Assembly (NCBI GenBank): GCA_007570785.1
Contig: ML664161.1
Span: 17,919,856 to 17,983,855, forward strand
Direction of reading: 5' to 3'
Length of the DNA: 64,000 bases
Source of the DNA: Antilocapra americana
Lineage: Eukaryota; Chordata; Mammalia; Artiodactyla; Antilocapridae
Below the pieces are notes generated by a model. The model saw only the letters and a program-made list of their open reading frames with translations. It was not told the origin of the DNA and made no database searches. Of this stretch, positions 35,738 through 47,445 are shown one piece after another. The position numbers and the translations under genes are program-made. Position 1 is the stretch's first letter. Each line of letters opens with the position of its first letter.

Positions 35738-35905
35738 GTGCTTCTCAACTGTGAATGTACACACACATCACTAGGAGATCTTGTTAAAATGCAGTTTATG
35801 ATTCTGGAGGTTTAGGTAGGGCCTGAGATTCTGCACTTCTCATAGGCTCCCCAGATTATGCCCTGTTGCTAATCCTTACAGCATACTTCGTGTTGCAAGA
35901 GTCTA
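35738..35905 (+). mobile_element. hAT-Charlie MITE relic (MER5A-like)
   Basis: CAGTGCTTCTCAACTGTGAA, CTAGGAGATCTTGTTAAAAT, GGTAGGGCCTGAGATTCTGC and CTCATAGGCTCCCCAGATTA follow MER5A order closely; its right end is ragged. Confidence 0.82.
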
Positions 35906-36154
35906 GAGAATCCTATCTAATTCCAACATTGCTTAGCTCATGTGGCTCCATGACACTCTATCAATCAGTTCTGCCTTTGGGGACAGAGTAAATTTCAGAA
36001 TGATATCATTTCCTAGACTTTTTCAAGTGATATACTTGGAGACACGTCAAACCAATAATTTATCAAAGACTCTGCTTAGTGAAATAAAAGTCCAGATAGC
36101 TAAAGTTTCCTGCCATAGATACATCTTGTCACTGCACCTGTTCCATACTCTGTA
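35906..36154. other. Short non-coding stretch
   Basis: Nothing recognised. Confidence 0.5.
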
Positions 36155-36300
36155 AGGTACTGATAATATTTTTATGAATCACATAGCAGTCATATGAAGC
36201 ATTTATGATTATCTTCTCTAGATGAAGAAACAGGCTCAGAGAGGACAGATCCAACAGCTGGTATGCAGTTCAGTGCTGCCTCCCTAACTTGGATCATCAG
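36155..36300 (-). mobile_element. MIR SINE relic
   Basis: Reversed MIR core: CTAGATGAAGAAACAGGCTC, AGAGAGGACAGATCCAACAG and CTGGTATGCAG. Confidence 0.7.
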
Positions 36301-37129
36301 ATTCTTAACTATATAAAACTGAAAGAAAAAAGTCTGATGAGGGTTCCTAAGGTCAGGGTTGATTATTTACTAATCATATGAATCAGTATCCCAAACCCAG
36401 AGTACCCCTAAAATATGGGAGAATAAAACTCAAGTGAGGTCGCTGGGTATTTGTAAACCATCTATTTTCACATGAGATCATTCTTGATCCATTTTCCATC
36501 ACAAGGCATAGACGAAGAGACACTCTCACTACCTCCAGACCCTCAAACATTAATTTGCCATAATGACATGAACAACTACAAGTCTCCCCACCCCCAGCCC
36601 CCGAAGATCAAGTTTAGGTGCAGTGCTGACACTGTCAGGTTGAAGTGGTATTGAGAGCTTTTCTTCTTTGCTGAACGCCAAGAACCAGGTCTGAGGAAAA
36701 AAGCCTGTGAGCACTATCATTAACTTCAATTTAATTTCTGGGTGTCTTTTTTTTTCTCCCAGCTGCTGCCAAGGTTCTCCTTCTGCCACATCAGTTAGCG
36801 CCGTATACATGAAGCTCAGGTCAGATGTCTTGGAGCAATTTTTGTGAGATTTCAGAGTGATGTACTCAAGCCCTTCTAGGAAACTGGGAGTCAAACTAAA
36901 ATCAGGATTGTTTGTTTAAAAAATAAAAAGCATACCAGTTTCAAGAAGCCAGTTTATTTTTCTTAGTTTGGGGAAAAACTTTTAGGAGTTGAAATTTGAA
37001 TACTTCATGGTTTTCAAATTGTTTGGGTATAATATATTTACTCTTCAGTTCATTTTCTTTGTCATTTGTTTATTGATATTTTTATTATTCCTTCTTTATA
37101 TATTACTATTACTTTTCTCTGTGTGCTCA
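36301..37129. other. Non-coding DNA with splice-like signals
   Basis: Unrecognised sequence. A pyrimidine tract ending in AG at 36762 and a CAG/GTCAGA donor-like site at 36819/36820 bracket a 57-bp segment with one stop-free frame. This occurs often by chance. Confidence 0.35.
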
Positions 37130-37335
37130 TGGCTTCCCTGGTGGCTCAGAGGTAAGGAATCCACTTGCAATGCAGGAGACTCGAGTTTGATCCCCAGGTT
37201 GGGATCCTCTATCCCCTGGAGGAGGAAATGGCAACCCACTTCAATATTCTTGCCCGGAAAATCCCACAGAGGAGCCTGGTGGGCTATAGTCCATGGGGTC
37301 GCAAGAGCTGGATGCAACTTAGCATCTAAATCACC
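37130..37335 (+). mobile_element. Bov-tA SINE, full length
   Basis: GGCTTCCCTGGTGGCTCAGA head, GAGTTTGATCCCCAGG B-box region, CAATATTCTTGCCCGG body, GCTGGATGCAACTTAGCATC tail. No clear TSD. The 135-codon frame 36989-37396 crosses it. Confidence 0.93.
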
Positions 37336-38769
37336 ACCATATATGTTCATACATAGCTCTATGTGCATTTATTCTGCTAAGAATGAAGATCCCTAAAAGA
37401 CTCAGAAAATGTATCTCTCTAGTCTACTCCAGGGCTGTTTAAATTAAGGTCCTCATTTCTTTTAAAATCCAATTTATGTTATTTGGAAGCCACATTTCAT
37501 ATTATCCACTAAAATGCCTGTTTACCCACAAATTAATAGTGTACCAGACAGAACAAATGGAATAAAAATAGAATCTATTTGAGAAGTTAGGCTTCAGGCA
37601 TAAAAAAGGCCTACTGTATAATAAACCATAGCGAGAGGGCAGGATGAGGGCATTGGTGACTGACCTAAAGGCTAGAAGGTATCCAGTATTATTCTGACAT
37701 TAACTGAGGAGTAAGACTGTGCATAGCACTAATTGTGGATTTAAAACATGTACATGATTTCAGTCTTCAAGATGCTCACAGTGTAGACAGGGAGACAGAT
37801 GAGAAGATAGAAAGTGAATAGAAAGAGTAATGCTATGGGAATAGTATAAGAGATTCCTTTCAATGGAGGTAGAGGAAACTGGGAAAAGTTCATAGAGATG
37901 ATTGCATTTGAACCAAAACTTACAGGATGGGTAAAAATTAAATAAACAAGAATGAATGGTAAGGATAGTTAGAGAAAATAGATTATGTTGTTATCATCTA
38001 CAGAGGTGGGAAGGTGGAAGGTGTGCACAAAGAATGTGTGATTAATTGAAAAATTACAGACTGTAGAATTGAAAGTTAGAAAAGTAAACTTCCTTTTTCA
38101 TCATTTTGCCAGTGGTATATCTCTTCTAAAACCAATACATCTCACTTATTTTTTTAGCCCATTTCCTTTCTGTAAGACTCCTAAGTATAAAAATTGAGAT
38201 TTTTGTATTTATTAATAGATATAAAGAAGAGGTTTTATTTTCCTTGTTGGGCTTCATAGCAATGTGTCTTCTATATATAACCCCCTATCACTTTTCAAGA
38301 ACGTCCATATTCTTGCAAAGTGTAGATGTCTAGTCACTTAAAGATAAGTTTAAATATTTTAAATATGAGATGGATAACACAATTTATACTCATGGTTTAA
38401 TGAAAGCAGAATATAAGTCATTGACATGCCTTTTCCTTGCTCAGTTTACTTTTAATTTTATTCCATTGTGTAGTTCATATAGGATGTCTCCATTTTTATC
38501 TTGAGAGCAATATAAAGATACTGATTAAAATAATTTAATAGTAACTAAATAATTATAATAAGTAATTAATACTGAACTAATTTGACTTGATCCTAAATTT
38601 GCCATATTCTGACTTTCCTCTTGGCTCAAGTGTGAATGTCTGTTTTCATTATATTCTTAAGTTCAAATTCAGTGTCATACTTTCCCAATAATTTTGACTA
38701 AAACACATCTAAATTTTATTCATTCTCTGGGCTTCAGTTACTTCCAGAGTAATGTGGATATTGCAGAAT
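37336..38769. other. AT-rich non-coding DNA
   Basis: Nothing recognised over 1.4 kb; no open frame above chance length. Confidence 0.55.
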
Positions 38770-38779
38770 TTTAGGAATG

Positions 38780-38879
38780 CCATTTCCTTTTCCAGGGGAT
38801 ATTCCTGATCCAGAAATCGAATCCAGGTCTCTTGCATTGCAGGCAGATTCTTTACCTTCTCAGCCACCAGGGAAGCCCC
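38780..38879 (-). mobile_element. 3'-truncated Bov-tA head with TSD
   Basis: Only the tRNA-derived head and adjoining part of the SINE (100 bp), sense on minus, with the head at 38879 and the end near CCATTTCCTTTTCCAGGGG. Direct repeats TTTAGGAATG at 38770-38779 and 38880-38889 are identical. The Bov-A tail half is absent although both TSD copies remain. Confidence 0.88.
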
Positions 38880-38889
38880 TTTAGGAATG

Positions 38890-39989
38890 TCAGTCATTCT
38901 AAATATATGCAAACTGCCTTATTCTTTAAATTTGTCCCCTTATAGAGCATAGCTTAATTGTTTAATCCATTAACAGGTTCTGAACAAGACTTTTGACAGG
39001 ACAGGAATTGAGGGCCATCCTCCACATCTGGAATCTTCTTTTTGACTCTCCCACTTCAAAATCCTACTTTGGACAAGCAAGAAAATTTTGCATTGTGGAA
39101 GGTTATTTGATTTTTGATAGGTTTCCCTAGGCTTACATCTATCTATTAGGAGCCAGAAATCCTCTATTTTAGGAAAGTGTATCATCATTATTTTGTTAGA
39201 CTTATAAAAGTCACAGTATCTCAAATGACTATATTGTTTAAAGTGACTATTCATGTGCACATTGAACATATCGCAGGTCACAGATAACTCTTCATCCAAA
39301 TGTTTACTGATAAGGGTAGCTGGGTTCTGTTTTCACTTTCATTTATCTCTTTTTCAAGAAGTGAAGGCAATACATTTTTTCTTGCCTCCATCTGCTTCCC
39401 TCACCCCCTCTTCTTTTGCTCACAGCATGGAAACTAGAGTTACAGCTTAGACTGTTTTGTTTATGGAACTGTGCCAGAAGCAGTTTTGAAGGTGTTTTAA
39501 AAATGAAGACATCTGGCAGCTGGCATACTTACAATTCATTTGCCAAAGACAAGTTGCGCACTGCTGGAATTTTTAACTGAAGGTCACACACCAGGTAAGA
39601 TGCAGTCAGGTGGAGCTGGTGCATAGGAAGCCACACTGAAAATTTGTTAGCTCTGTGAAGTTGGGTGAACTAAATCAAGAAGCCTGCCTGCCTCCTTGTC
39701 CACCATCTCCGCATGTCACCAGGCCCCCTTAGAAGAAGTAAGGGGAAAATAAGTCCAAATCAGGAAAGCTGACAGTGAATCACAAGGCTAACACATGTCT
39801 GCAGAAGCCCTGGAAAATAGGCAAGAGGAAAGAGTGCTAAGAAAATAAAGATGAAAAGAGTATTTAGCATAGTGTTGGATACATATGGTTCTGTAACTTG
39901 AATGGTTCCGTTTTTCAGAAAGAAATAGCCTAAGAGATTATTGGGTTTATGACTCACCTCACTAGTGAATATCTAACAGCTAACCAACA
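38890..39989. other. Non-coding DNA, nothing recognised
   Basis: The 109-codon frame at 38970-39299 (-) has no recognisable domain; no repeat recognised. Confidence 0.5.
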
Positions 39990-40100
39990 AATAACCCACT
40001 CCAGTATTCTGGCCTGGAGAATCCCATGGATAGAGGAACCTGGCGGGTTATAGTCCCTGAGGTCACAAAGAGTCAGACACGACTGAAGCGACTTAGCATG
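39990..40100 (+). mobile_element. Bov-tA SINE, 3' half
   Basis: 5'-truncated: ACCCACTCCAGTATTCTGGC, CATGGATAGAGGAACCTGGC, CAGACACGACTGAAGCGACT, followed by a short CA run. Confidence 0.9.
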
Positions 40101-41342
40101 CACACACACACAAACCAATGAATGCTCTGTGATTGAAAATTGACATAGTGTCTGGTAGCATTAGAGTAGTTTCCTGGGGTTGTCTGTTTTAAAATCTTTT
40201 ATTGTAACTGGAAATAACTAAATATTAGTGCCAGATCAATTTGTTTTGTAAGTTTACACTGGCATTAAACTAATCTGTGTTTTATACTTTTGTTTTTCTG
40301 CAACAGGAATTTAACATATAAACCTGGGCATCTCATTATGAGATTAACACTTGACCTAACAGAGGAAGGGATGGAAATAATCCCACCACACTGACAATTT
40401 CTCTCTGACAAATTTCAGCACTTTAAAAGTAGTGTGGGCCATATTTGACATATAGGCAATGAGATACACATTTATAAATCAAGAACTAGAGATTACTTGT
40501 GTTAGACCTTGATATATTTCCATGTAAAAAGTCTGAGGTTTTTTCCTTCTGTTCTAAGTTTAGGCCTGTTGTCTCGAGTGTTCCTGTTCAAAATATTATG
40601 CCTAGGAGTGTTTGTTAGTGGAGAAGGAGGGAGATAGCGTTGCTGTTGTGATTCTGTTGTTGAGGCCAGTGGACCATTACCTCACTGCAGACGGAGACAG
40701 AACTGCTGCCCTTGCATAGGCTGCAAACCGGCAGCCCAAGTGCAGGATCTAGTCCAAATATATGTGCATTTGACTCACTCACTATCAATTTGCAGAGTGT
40801 TCATAATTTTTAAAGTAAGTTGACAGGAGAGTTCACATTTTAAAAAATTTTGATTTCTTGTTTCTTTTTAAAAATCAGAAGATCAGGCATCACCACCCAC
40901 AATCCCTCATGAGAGTGGTCTGTTGGCCCTGGCCCCCACGATGCAATGGTGCAGGGGTCCTCCAGTCACCAGGCCCTGACACCCCTATTCTCTCCCCAGG
41001 GCTGAATGCAAATTGCTACTTCTCTTTGTTTTTGCTGTTATTTTTCCAAACTCAGAGTCAAGAGGAAAGTGAAATGTTTCTTATATCTTTGTCTCTGCCA
41101 AAAATGTGGAAAGAAAAACAAGTCAGAGAGACATGTTTTTCTAATACCAGGCCCTTTGCCCACAGTGAAATTATCTCTCTTGTCTTAGTCCATTTCCTTC
41201 CTTACATGAAGCACCTCCTCTGTCCACCTCTAATTCTGAGGCAGGAGACTCCAAGTGTTCAAGCTGCTTCCTGGCTCAGCCAGAATCAAAAAACCTGTAC
41301 CCCACATCAGAACTGCTGCAGTATCACAAATGGAGTCTTCTA
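40101..41342. other. Non-coding DNA holding a 172-codon ORF
   Basis: No repeat firmly recognised. 40858-41376 (+) is the longest open frame not explained by a named repeat, but its last codons run into an L1 3' end. It shows no domain, and a frame of this size is expected about once by chance in 64 kb. Confidence 0.4.
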
Positions 41343-41460
41343 TTGTAAAACTGAATTTATTTTAATTGGAGGATAATTACTTTACAACATTGTCATGGTT
41401 TTTGCCATCCATCAACATGGATTTGCCGTAGGTATACATGTGTCATCATCCCTCCCTTAG
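41343..41460 (-). mobile_element. L1_BT-like 3' end fragment
   Basis: Reversed young ruminant L1 terminus: TTTTAATTGGAGGATAATTA, CTTTACAACATTGTCATGGT, CATCAACATGGATTTGCCGT. Only about 118 bp, ending at the BovB boundary. Confidence 0.85.
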
Positions 41461-42900
41461 GTCAGTTCAGTTCAGTCGGTCAGTCATGTCTGACTCTTTG
41501 TGACCCCATGGATTGCAGCACGCCAGGTTAGGATGGACTAGTTGGATCTTCTGGCAGTCCAAGGGACTCTCAAGAGTCTTCTCCTACACCACAGTTCAAA
41601 AGCATCAATTCTTGCGCTCAGCTTCCTTTATAGTCCAACTCTTACATCCATACATGACTACTGGAAAAACCATAGCCTTGACTAGAAGGACCTTTGTTGG
41701 CAAAGTAATGTCTCTGCTTTTTAATATGCTGTCCAAGTTGGTAATAGCTTTTCTTCCAAGGAGTAAGCGTCTTTTAATTTCATGGCTGCAATCACCATCT
41801 GCAGTGATTTGGGAGCCCAAAAAAGTAAAGTCTGTCACTGTTTCCCCATCTGTTTGCCTTGAAGGGATGGGACTGGATGCCATGATCTTAGTTTTCTGAA
41901 TGTTGAGCTTTAAGCCAACTTTTCACTCTCCTCTTTCACTTTTATCAAGAGGCTCTTTAGTTCTTCTTCACTTTCTGCTTTAAGGTGGTGTTATCTGCTT
42001 ATCTGAGGTTATTGATATTTCTCCCAGCAATCTTGATTCCAGCTTGTGCTTCATCCAGCCCAGCATTTCTCATGATATACTCTGCAAATAAGTTAAATAA
42101 GCAGGGTGACCATGCACAGCCTTGCTGTACTCCTTTCCCTATTTGGAACCAGTCAATTGTTCCATGTCCAGTTCTAACTATTGCTTCCTGACTTGCATAC
42201 AGATTTTTCAGGAGGCAGGTCAGGTGGTCTGGTATTCCCATCTCTTTCAGAATTTTCCAGTTTATAATTATCCATACAGTCAAAGGCTTTGGCATAGTCA
42301 ATAAAGGAGAAATAGACGTTTTTCTGTAACTCTCCTGCTTTTTTGATAATCCAACAGATGTTGGTAATTTGATCTCTGGTTCCTCTGCCTTTTCTAAATC
42401 CAGCTTTAACATCTGAAAGTTCTCGGTTCACATACTGTTGAAGACTGGCTTGGAGAATCTTGAGCATTACTTTACTAGCGTGTGAGAAGAGTGCAATTGT
42501 GCAGTAGTTTGAGCATTCTTTGCCATTGCCTTTCTTTGGGACTGGAATGAAGCCTGACCTTTTCCAGTCCTTGTGGCCACTGCTGTTTTTCAAATCCCCT
42601 TGTATTTTGAGTACAGCACTTTCACAACATCATCTTTTAGGATTTGAAATAGCTCAAGTAGAATTCCATCACCTCTCTAGCTTTGTTCGTAGTGATGCTT
42701 CCTAAGGCCCACTTGACTTCGCATTCCAGAATGTCTGACTCTAGGTGAATGATCATACTATTGTGATTGTCTGGGTCATGAAGATCTTTTTTGTATAGTT
42801 CTTCTGTGTATTCTTGCCACTTCTTCTTAATATCTTCTGCTTCTGTTAGGTCCATACCATTTCTGTCCTTTATTGAGCCCATCTTTGCATGAAATGTTTG
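41461..42900 (-). mobile_element. BovB LINE 3' half with 216-bp internal deletion
   Basis: Reversed BovB from the 3' terminus at 41461 back into the linker before the RT domain (CATCTTTGCATGAAATG). At about 41527 it jumps from the extreme 3' end to upstream sequence; relative to the copy at 8611-9057 the segment matching 8675-8890 (about 216 bp) is absent. The minus-strand frames 42637-42882, 42174-42593, 41999-42412 and 41605-41883 are pieces of its RT. Confidence 0.93.
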
Positions 42901-43084
42901 CTTCGAATCTCTAATTTCACCTCCCCTACCCCCATCACAATTGGAGCCTTCCTAAAGATACACAACATATGGGCCATCCCCGGTTTCAAACGCAGTTAAG
43001 GGATTGGAGGGTGGAAGGGTAGGAGACCTGGGAGAGGGGGACAGTAAACTCTTTGATATTATGTCAATTAAAAATGTACTTTTT
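42901..43084. other. Short non-coding stretch
   Basis: No element recognised; contains GGAGGGTGGAAGGGTAGG. Confidence 0.5.
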
Positions 43085-43195
43085 ATCATTGTTGTTTACT
43101 TGCTAAGTTATGTCCAGCTCTTTTGTGACTCCATGAACTGTAGCCTGCCAGGCTCCTCTGTCCATGGGGTTTCCCAGGCAAGAATACTGGAGTGG
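43085..43195 (-). mobile_element. Bov-tA SINE, part 1 (split by L1)
   Basis: Reversed SINE tail part: TTACTTGCTAAGTTATGTCC, CATGAACTGTAGCCTGCCAG, TTTCCCAGGCAAGAATACTG. It stops in mid-element at the L1 insertion point and resumes at 44075. Confidence 0.95.
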
Positions 43196-44060
43196 CATTA
43201 TCAGAGAAATGCAAATCAAAATCACAGTGAGGTACCATTTCACACCAGTCAGAATGGCTGCTATTCAAAAGTCTACAAGCAATAAATGCTGGAGAGGATT
43301 TGGAGAAAAGGGAATCCTCTTACACTGTTGGTGGGAATGAAAATTAGTACAGCCACCATGGAGAACCGTGTGGAGATTCCTTAAAAATGTGGAAATAGAA
43401 CTGCCATATGACCCAGCAATCCCACTGTTGGGCATACACACCATGGAAACCAGAACTGAAAGAGACATGTGTACCCTAATGTTCATCACAGCGCTGTTTA
43501 TAAATGCGAGGACATGGAAACAACCTAGATGTCCATCCACAGATGAATGGATAAGAAAGCTGTGGTACATATACACAGAGGAATATTACTCAGTCATTAA
43601 AAAGAATACATTTGAATCAGTTCTAATGAGGTGGATGAAACTGGAACCTATTATACAGAGTGAAGTAAGCCATAAAGAAAAGCACCCATACAGTATACAA
43701 TGCATATATATGAAATTTATAAAGATGGTAACAATAACCCTATATGTGAGACAGCAAAAGAGACACAGATGTACAGAATAGTCTTTTGGACTCTGTGGGA
43801 GAGGGCAAGGGTGGGACAATCTGAGAAAATAGCACTGAAGCATGTATATTATCATAGGTGAAACAGATCGCCAGTCCTGGTCGATGCATGAGACAGGTGC
43901 TCAGGGCTGGTGCACTGGGTTGGAGAACCCATGTAAACCCATGGCTGATTCATATCAGTGTATGGCGAACACCACTACAATACTGTAAAGTAATTAGCCT
44001 CCAACTGAAATAAATAAATTAAAAATAAATAAATAAAAGAAGAAGAAAAAAAAAAAAAAC
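43196..44060 (+). mobile_element. L1_BT-like LINE inserted in a Bov-tA
   Basis: 5'-truncated young ruminant L1 holding the ORF2 C-terminal end and 3'UTR: GAAATGCAAATCAAAATCAC, GACCCAGCAATCCCACTGTT, GTAAAGTAATTAGCCTCCAA, then an A-rich tail. The TSD GAATACTGGAGTGG is identical at 43182-43195 and 44061-44074. The G-rich tract of the 3'UTR kept by the other copies here is missing. Confidence 0.97.
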
Positions 44061-44074
44061 GAATACTGGAGTGG

Positions 44075-44182
44075 GTTGTCACTTCCTTCTCCAGGGGGTC
44101 TTTCCCACTCAGGGATCGAACCCAAGTCTCCTGCATTGGCAGGGAGATTTTTTTTTTTACCACTGAGCCAGCAGGGAAGCCC
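44075..44182 (-). mobile_element. Bov-tA SINE, part 2 (split by L1)
   Basis: Continuation of 43085-43195: TTGTCACTTCCTTCTCCAGG, GGGATCGAACCCAAGTCTCC, head CAGCAGGGAAGCCC. Contains a ten-T run at 44149-44158 inside the tRNA-derived part. Confidence 0.95.
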
Positions 44183-45208
44183 TTTGTTCATAAATTTACT
44201 CATAAATTGGTATTGCCTGTAAGGAATTTTTCTACAATCAGGCTCTACTGCTTTTATTGAAACTGACTAGTTACAAAGCCTGGGAATATTTCTCTTTCTT
44301 TTTCTTAAGAGAAACCACCATAAACACATACGGGGAAAATGGTACATGGTAGAAATTAAGACATATGCCTGGTGATTTTAGTGATTGGTTATAAAAGCAA
44401 TGATGCAGTAACTACTCTTTTCACCAGTCCATCCATTTAGTGTAATTGCTGTCTAAGGAGAATTTTATAGTTCTTGGAATTGTCACTCTGTGAAGTACTA
44501 GCAAACTCTACCTCATGTAATCTATACTAAAGTCTCAAGAGATGAATTATAAATGCTTAGAAATGGGTTTCAGAAAGAAAATTGATGATTTGTTAACTCT
44601 CCATCTTTCCTTTAAAACTCGTTTGTTACTGACAGTCAAGTGCCTATCAGATGAGGCCAGTCTAAAATCCCTGCTATGTGTTTTATTCATCACATACAGC
44701 TATTTATTCAGACTTTATAATATATAAAGCTAAACCTAAGGGGTACTGTTTCATTACAGGATCTCAGATCTCTAAAATGACCATAGAAATTAATTTCGAC
44801 AACATTATTTCTCATTCTCCTTGTGGATGATTTTAGGTCTTTTCTTATGTATATAGAATTTTATTACTGGGTTAAGCAGAAGCAAAGTGTACTTTATAGA
44901 CAGCAAATATCATCTTCAATAAGATCTCTAATCAAAAGGGAGTTGGAAAAGTAAAAAATGTAGATTATTGGAAGTAGGTGCATTTTCAAAGAATGATTTT
45001 TGGTTATATGTGTGTGTGTTGATAGCAGAGTGGCAGAAACACAATTTATTCTTTTCAACATTCAATGTTAAAAGGTAAAGGAGATGGTTATGTTCTGCTT
45101 GTTGTTACTATTGATTTTAAAACATAAGAGTTTGCTCACATGGCATGATCTAGAGGTTTTATTTAAATTTCAGGTTGGTCATCCATTCAACCAACATTGA
45201 ACAAGTGC
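44183..45208. other. AT-rich non-coding DNA
   Basis: No repeat or gene recognised; a short TGTGTGTGT tract at about 45010-45020. Confidence 0.55.
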
Positions 45209-45218
45209 TATATGCTAA

Positions 45219-45427
45219 GTGGGCTTCCCAGGTGACACAGTGGTAAAGAATCTGCCTGCAAATGCAGGAGACATAAGAGACGTGAGCTCCATCCCTGGGT
45301 TGGGGCGATCCCCTGAAGTAGGACATGGTGACCCACTCCTGTATTTTTGTCTGGAAAATTCCATGGTTAGAGGAGCCTAATCAGCTACAGTTCCATGGGG
45401 TCACAAAGAGTTGGACATGACTGAGCA
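45219..45427 (+). mobile_element. Bov-tA SINE with 10-bp TSD
   Basis: Full-length SINE flanked by TATATGCTAA at 45209-45218 and 45428-45437. Head GGGCTTCCCAGGTGACACAG; tail GTTGGACATGACTGAGCA. Confidence 0.95.
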
Positions 45428-45544
45428 TATATGCTAAATACTTTAAAAGGTTCTGGGGCTACAGCTGAAAATAAGACAGACATGACCAGAAAGTTTACAG
45501 GCTGATTGGAAAGAGCGTCATCACATGAAGTACCATGCTTACAT

Positions 45545-45705
45545 GTATTCCAGGAACATGCCACTCCTGCTCCTGCTTTGGACTGTTTGCACTCACTATT
45601 GCCTTTGCTTACACTTCTCTTCCCCTGGATACCTACATAGCTCCCTCCTTCACTATTTTCAAGTCTTTACTCAAATGTCACTTTCTCAGTTGAACAATGC
45701 AGAAT
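45545..45705 (+). mobile_element. L2 LINE relic
   Basis: GAACATGCCACTCCTGCTCC, CTTCCCCTGGATACCTACAT and TTTACTCAAATGTCACTTTC follow the order of the L2 3' region. Ancient. Confidence 0.6.
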
Positions 45706-46039
45706 TCTAAATCTAGCTAAATGAGCGCCAAATGTTAATATACAATGAAGGTATTTTTAAAGAAATCCATTCAGAAGGAAATGTTCAAGCAAGTTGTCGA
45801 AGAAAACAAAAAGAGATTTCAGTTGAAAGAAACACATTAAATACAAAAAATAAGAGAGAAAGAGAAACCAGTGAGACATTTGACTAAGTGTAGAGGCTAA
45901 CAATCATGTGAACCTTTAAAAGTACTAATAATTTGGATCAAAACTTCAAATGAGTTCAATATGAAAAGTGAAGAAGCCAATGTCATTGAAGGGAGAAATG
46001 ATAGCATGCTGTGGTTCACTTTCTTTTATTAGGAAAAGG
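45706..46039. other. A-rich non-coding DNA
   Basis: Nothing recognised. Confidence 0.5.
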
Positions 46040-46051
46040 TTATATACATTT

Positions 46052-46219
46052 GAGCTTCCATCGTGGCTCAGCTGGTAAAGAATCCACCTGCAATGTGGGT
46101 TCGATCTTTGGGTTGGGAAGATCCCCTGGAGAAGGGAAAGGCTACCTGGCCTGGAGAATTCTGTGGACTATACAGTCCATGGGATCGCAAAGAGTTGGAC
46201 AAAACTGAGCAACTTTCAC
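46052..46219 (+). mobile_element. Bov-tA SINE with 12-bp TSD
   Basis: Flanked by TTATATACATTT at 46040-46051 and 46220-46231, identical. It is shortened inside, lacking part of the body between the B-box region and the CCCACTCCAG segment. Confidence 0.95.
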
Positions 46220-47244
46220 TTATATACATTTAAACATATGAGTTTAAAAATTCATGGCTAACCAATGCAGGAATAGACACAGATATGTAATTCTTAAATC
46301 TCTAGGGAAGGAAAAAGTGGAGAAGATGAAATTAAACCCCTCCCCCAAAAGACAGAGAAAGTAAAGAAAAAAATTTTTTAAGGTAAATATTAAATATTTA
46401 CTAGTGGTAATATGGCCAAATATTTTAATAATTACAATGAATGTAAAAATGTTAATTCTCCTATTAAAAGGCAAAGATTGTCAGATTTTATTTTTATCTA
46501 ACTACGTACTACTTCACTGAGACACTTCCAAAACAAAATGACACAACATAATTAAAGAGATGGACATAGGTATATCAGAAAGATGCTAAGAAAACAAGAA
46601 AAGGATTAATTAAAATAGTATTAACGTGATTTAAGAGGTCAAAATCATTTATTTGGACAAAGAGGAAGATTTCACATTATAAACAGAATAATCTGTCAAG
46701 ATACAAAAATCAATAAAATACAAAATACCTAGCCATCCAGCTTTCACATATATAAAACAAGAACTATTAAAAATGCAAGTAGATATAAGTAAATCCATAA
46801 TCTTAGTGGGAGTATTCAGTGCAGCTCTCTTAGAATTTGATAGTTAAAGTAATAAAATAATAATAATAAAGGTACATAGGGTTTTAATAATACATATAAT
46901 AAATTGCATATGTATACACATACATGTCCAGTAAAAACAGAATACACATTTATTTCAAATGCAAGTCCATTATTTATTTTTAAAAATTTACCACATATTA
47001 TGCTTTAGTAAATAATCTCAATAAATTTCAAAGAAAAACTGAAGCTACACATACATGTACTGACTTCAGTTCAATAAAATCAGAAATCAGTAGCAAACTG
47101 ATGACTAGACACAATCTAATTACTTAGGTAAAGTTTTTAAAACTATTAAAATAATTCCTGATCTAAGAAGGATATTTATAAGTGAATGATAATAAAACAC
47201 ACTGTTAAAAAACCACACTATTATTATGATAATAAAAACACACC

Positions 47245-47445
47245 TGCTTCCCAGGTGGCATAGTGGTAAAGAATCCACCTGACAATTCAGAAGATGCAGG
47301 CTCAATCTCTGGGTAGGGAAGATCCCCTGGAGAAGGAAATGCCAATCCGCTCCAGTATTCTTCCTTGGGAAATCCTGTGAACAGAGGAGCTGGTGGGCTA
47401 CAGTCCATGGGGTCACAGAGAGTTGGACATGACTTAGCACACATA
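47245..47445 (+). mobile_element. Bov-tA SINE inside L1M
   Basis: Full-length SINE: CTGCTTCCCAGGTGGCATAG, GGCTCAATCTCTGGG, CGCTCCAGTATTCTTCCTTG, GTTGGACATGACTTAGCACA. TSD unclear because the flanks are A/CA-rich. Confidence 0.93.

Noticed and set aside
36989..37396. 135-codon ORF with a hydrophobic N-terminus
   Set aside because: The second half is the well-known Bov-tA translation artefact; the hydrophobic start comes from a T-rich stretch.
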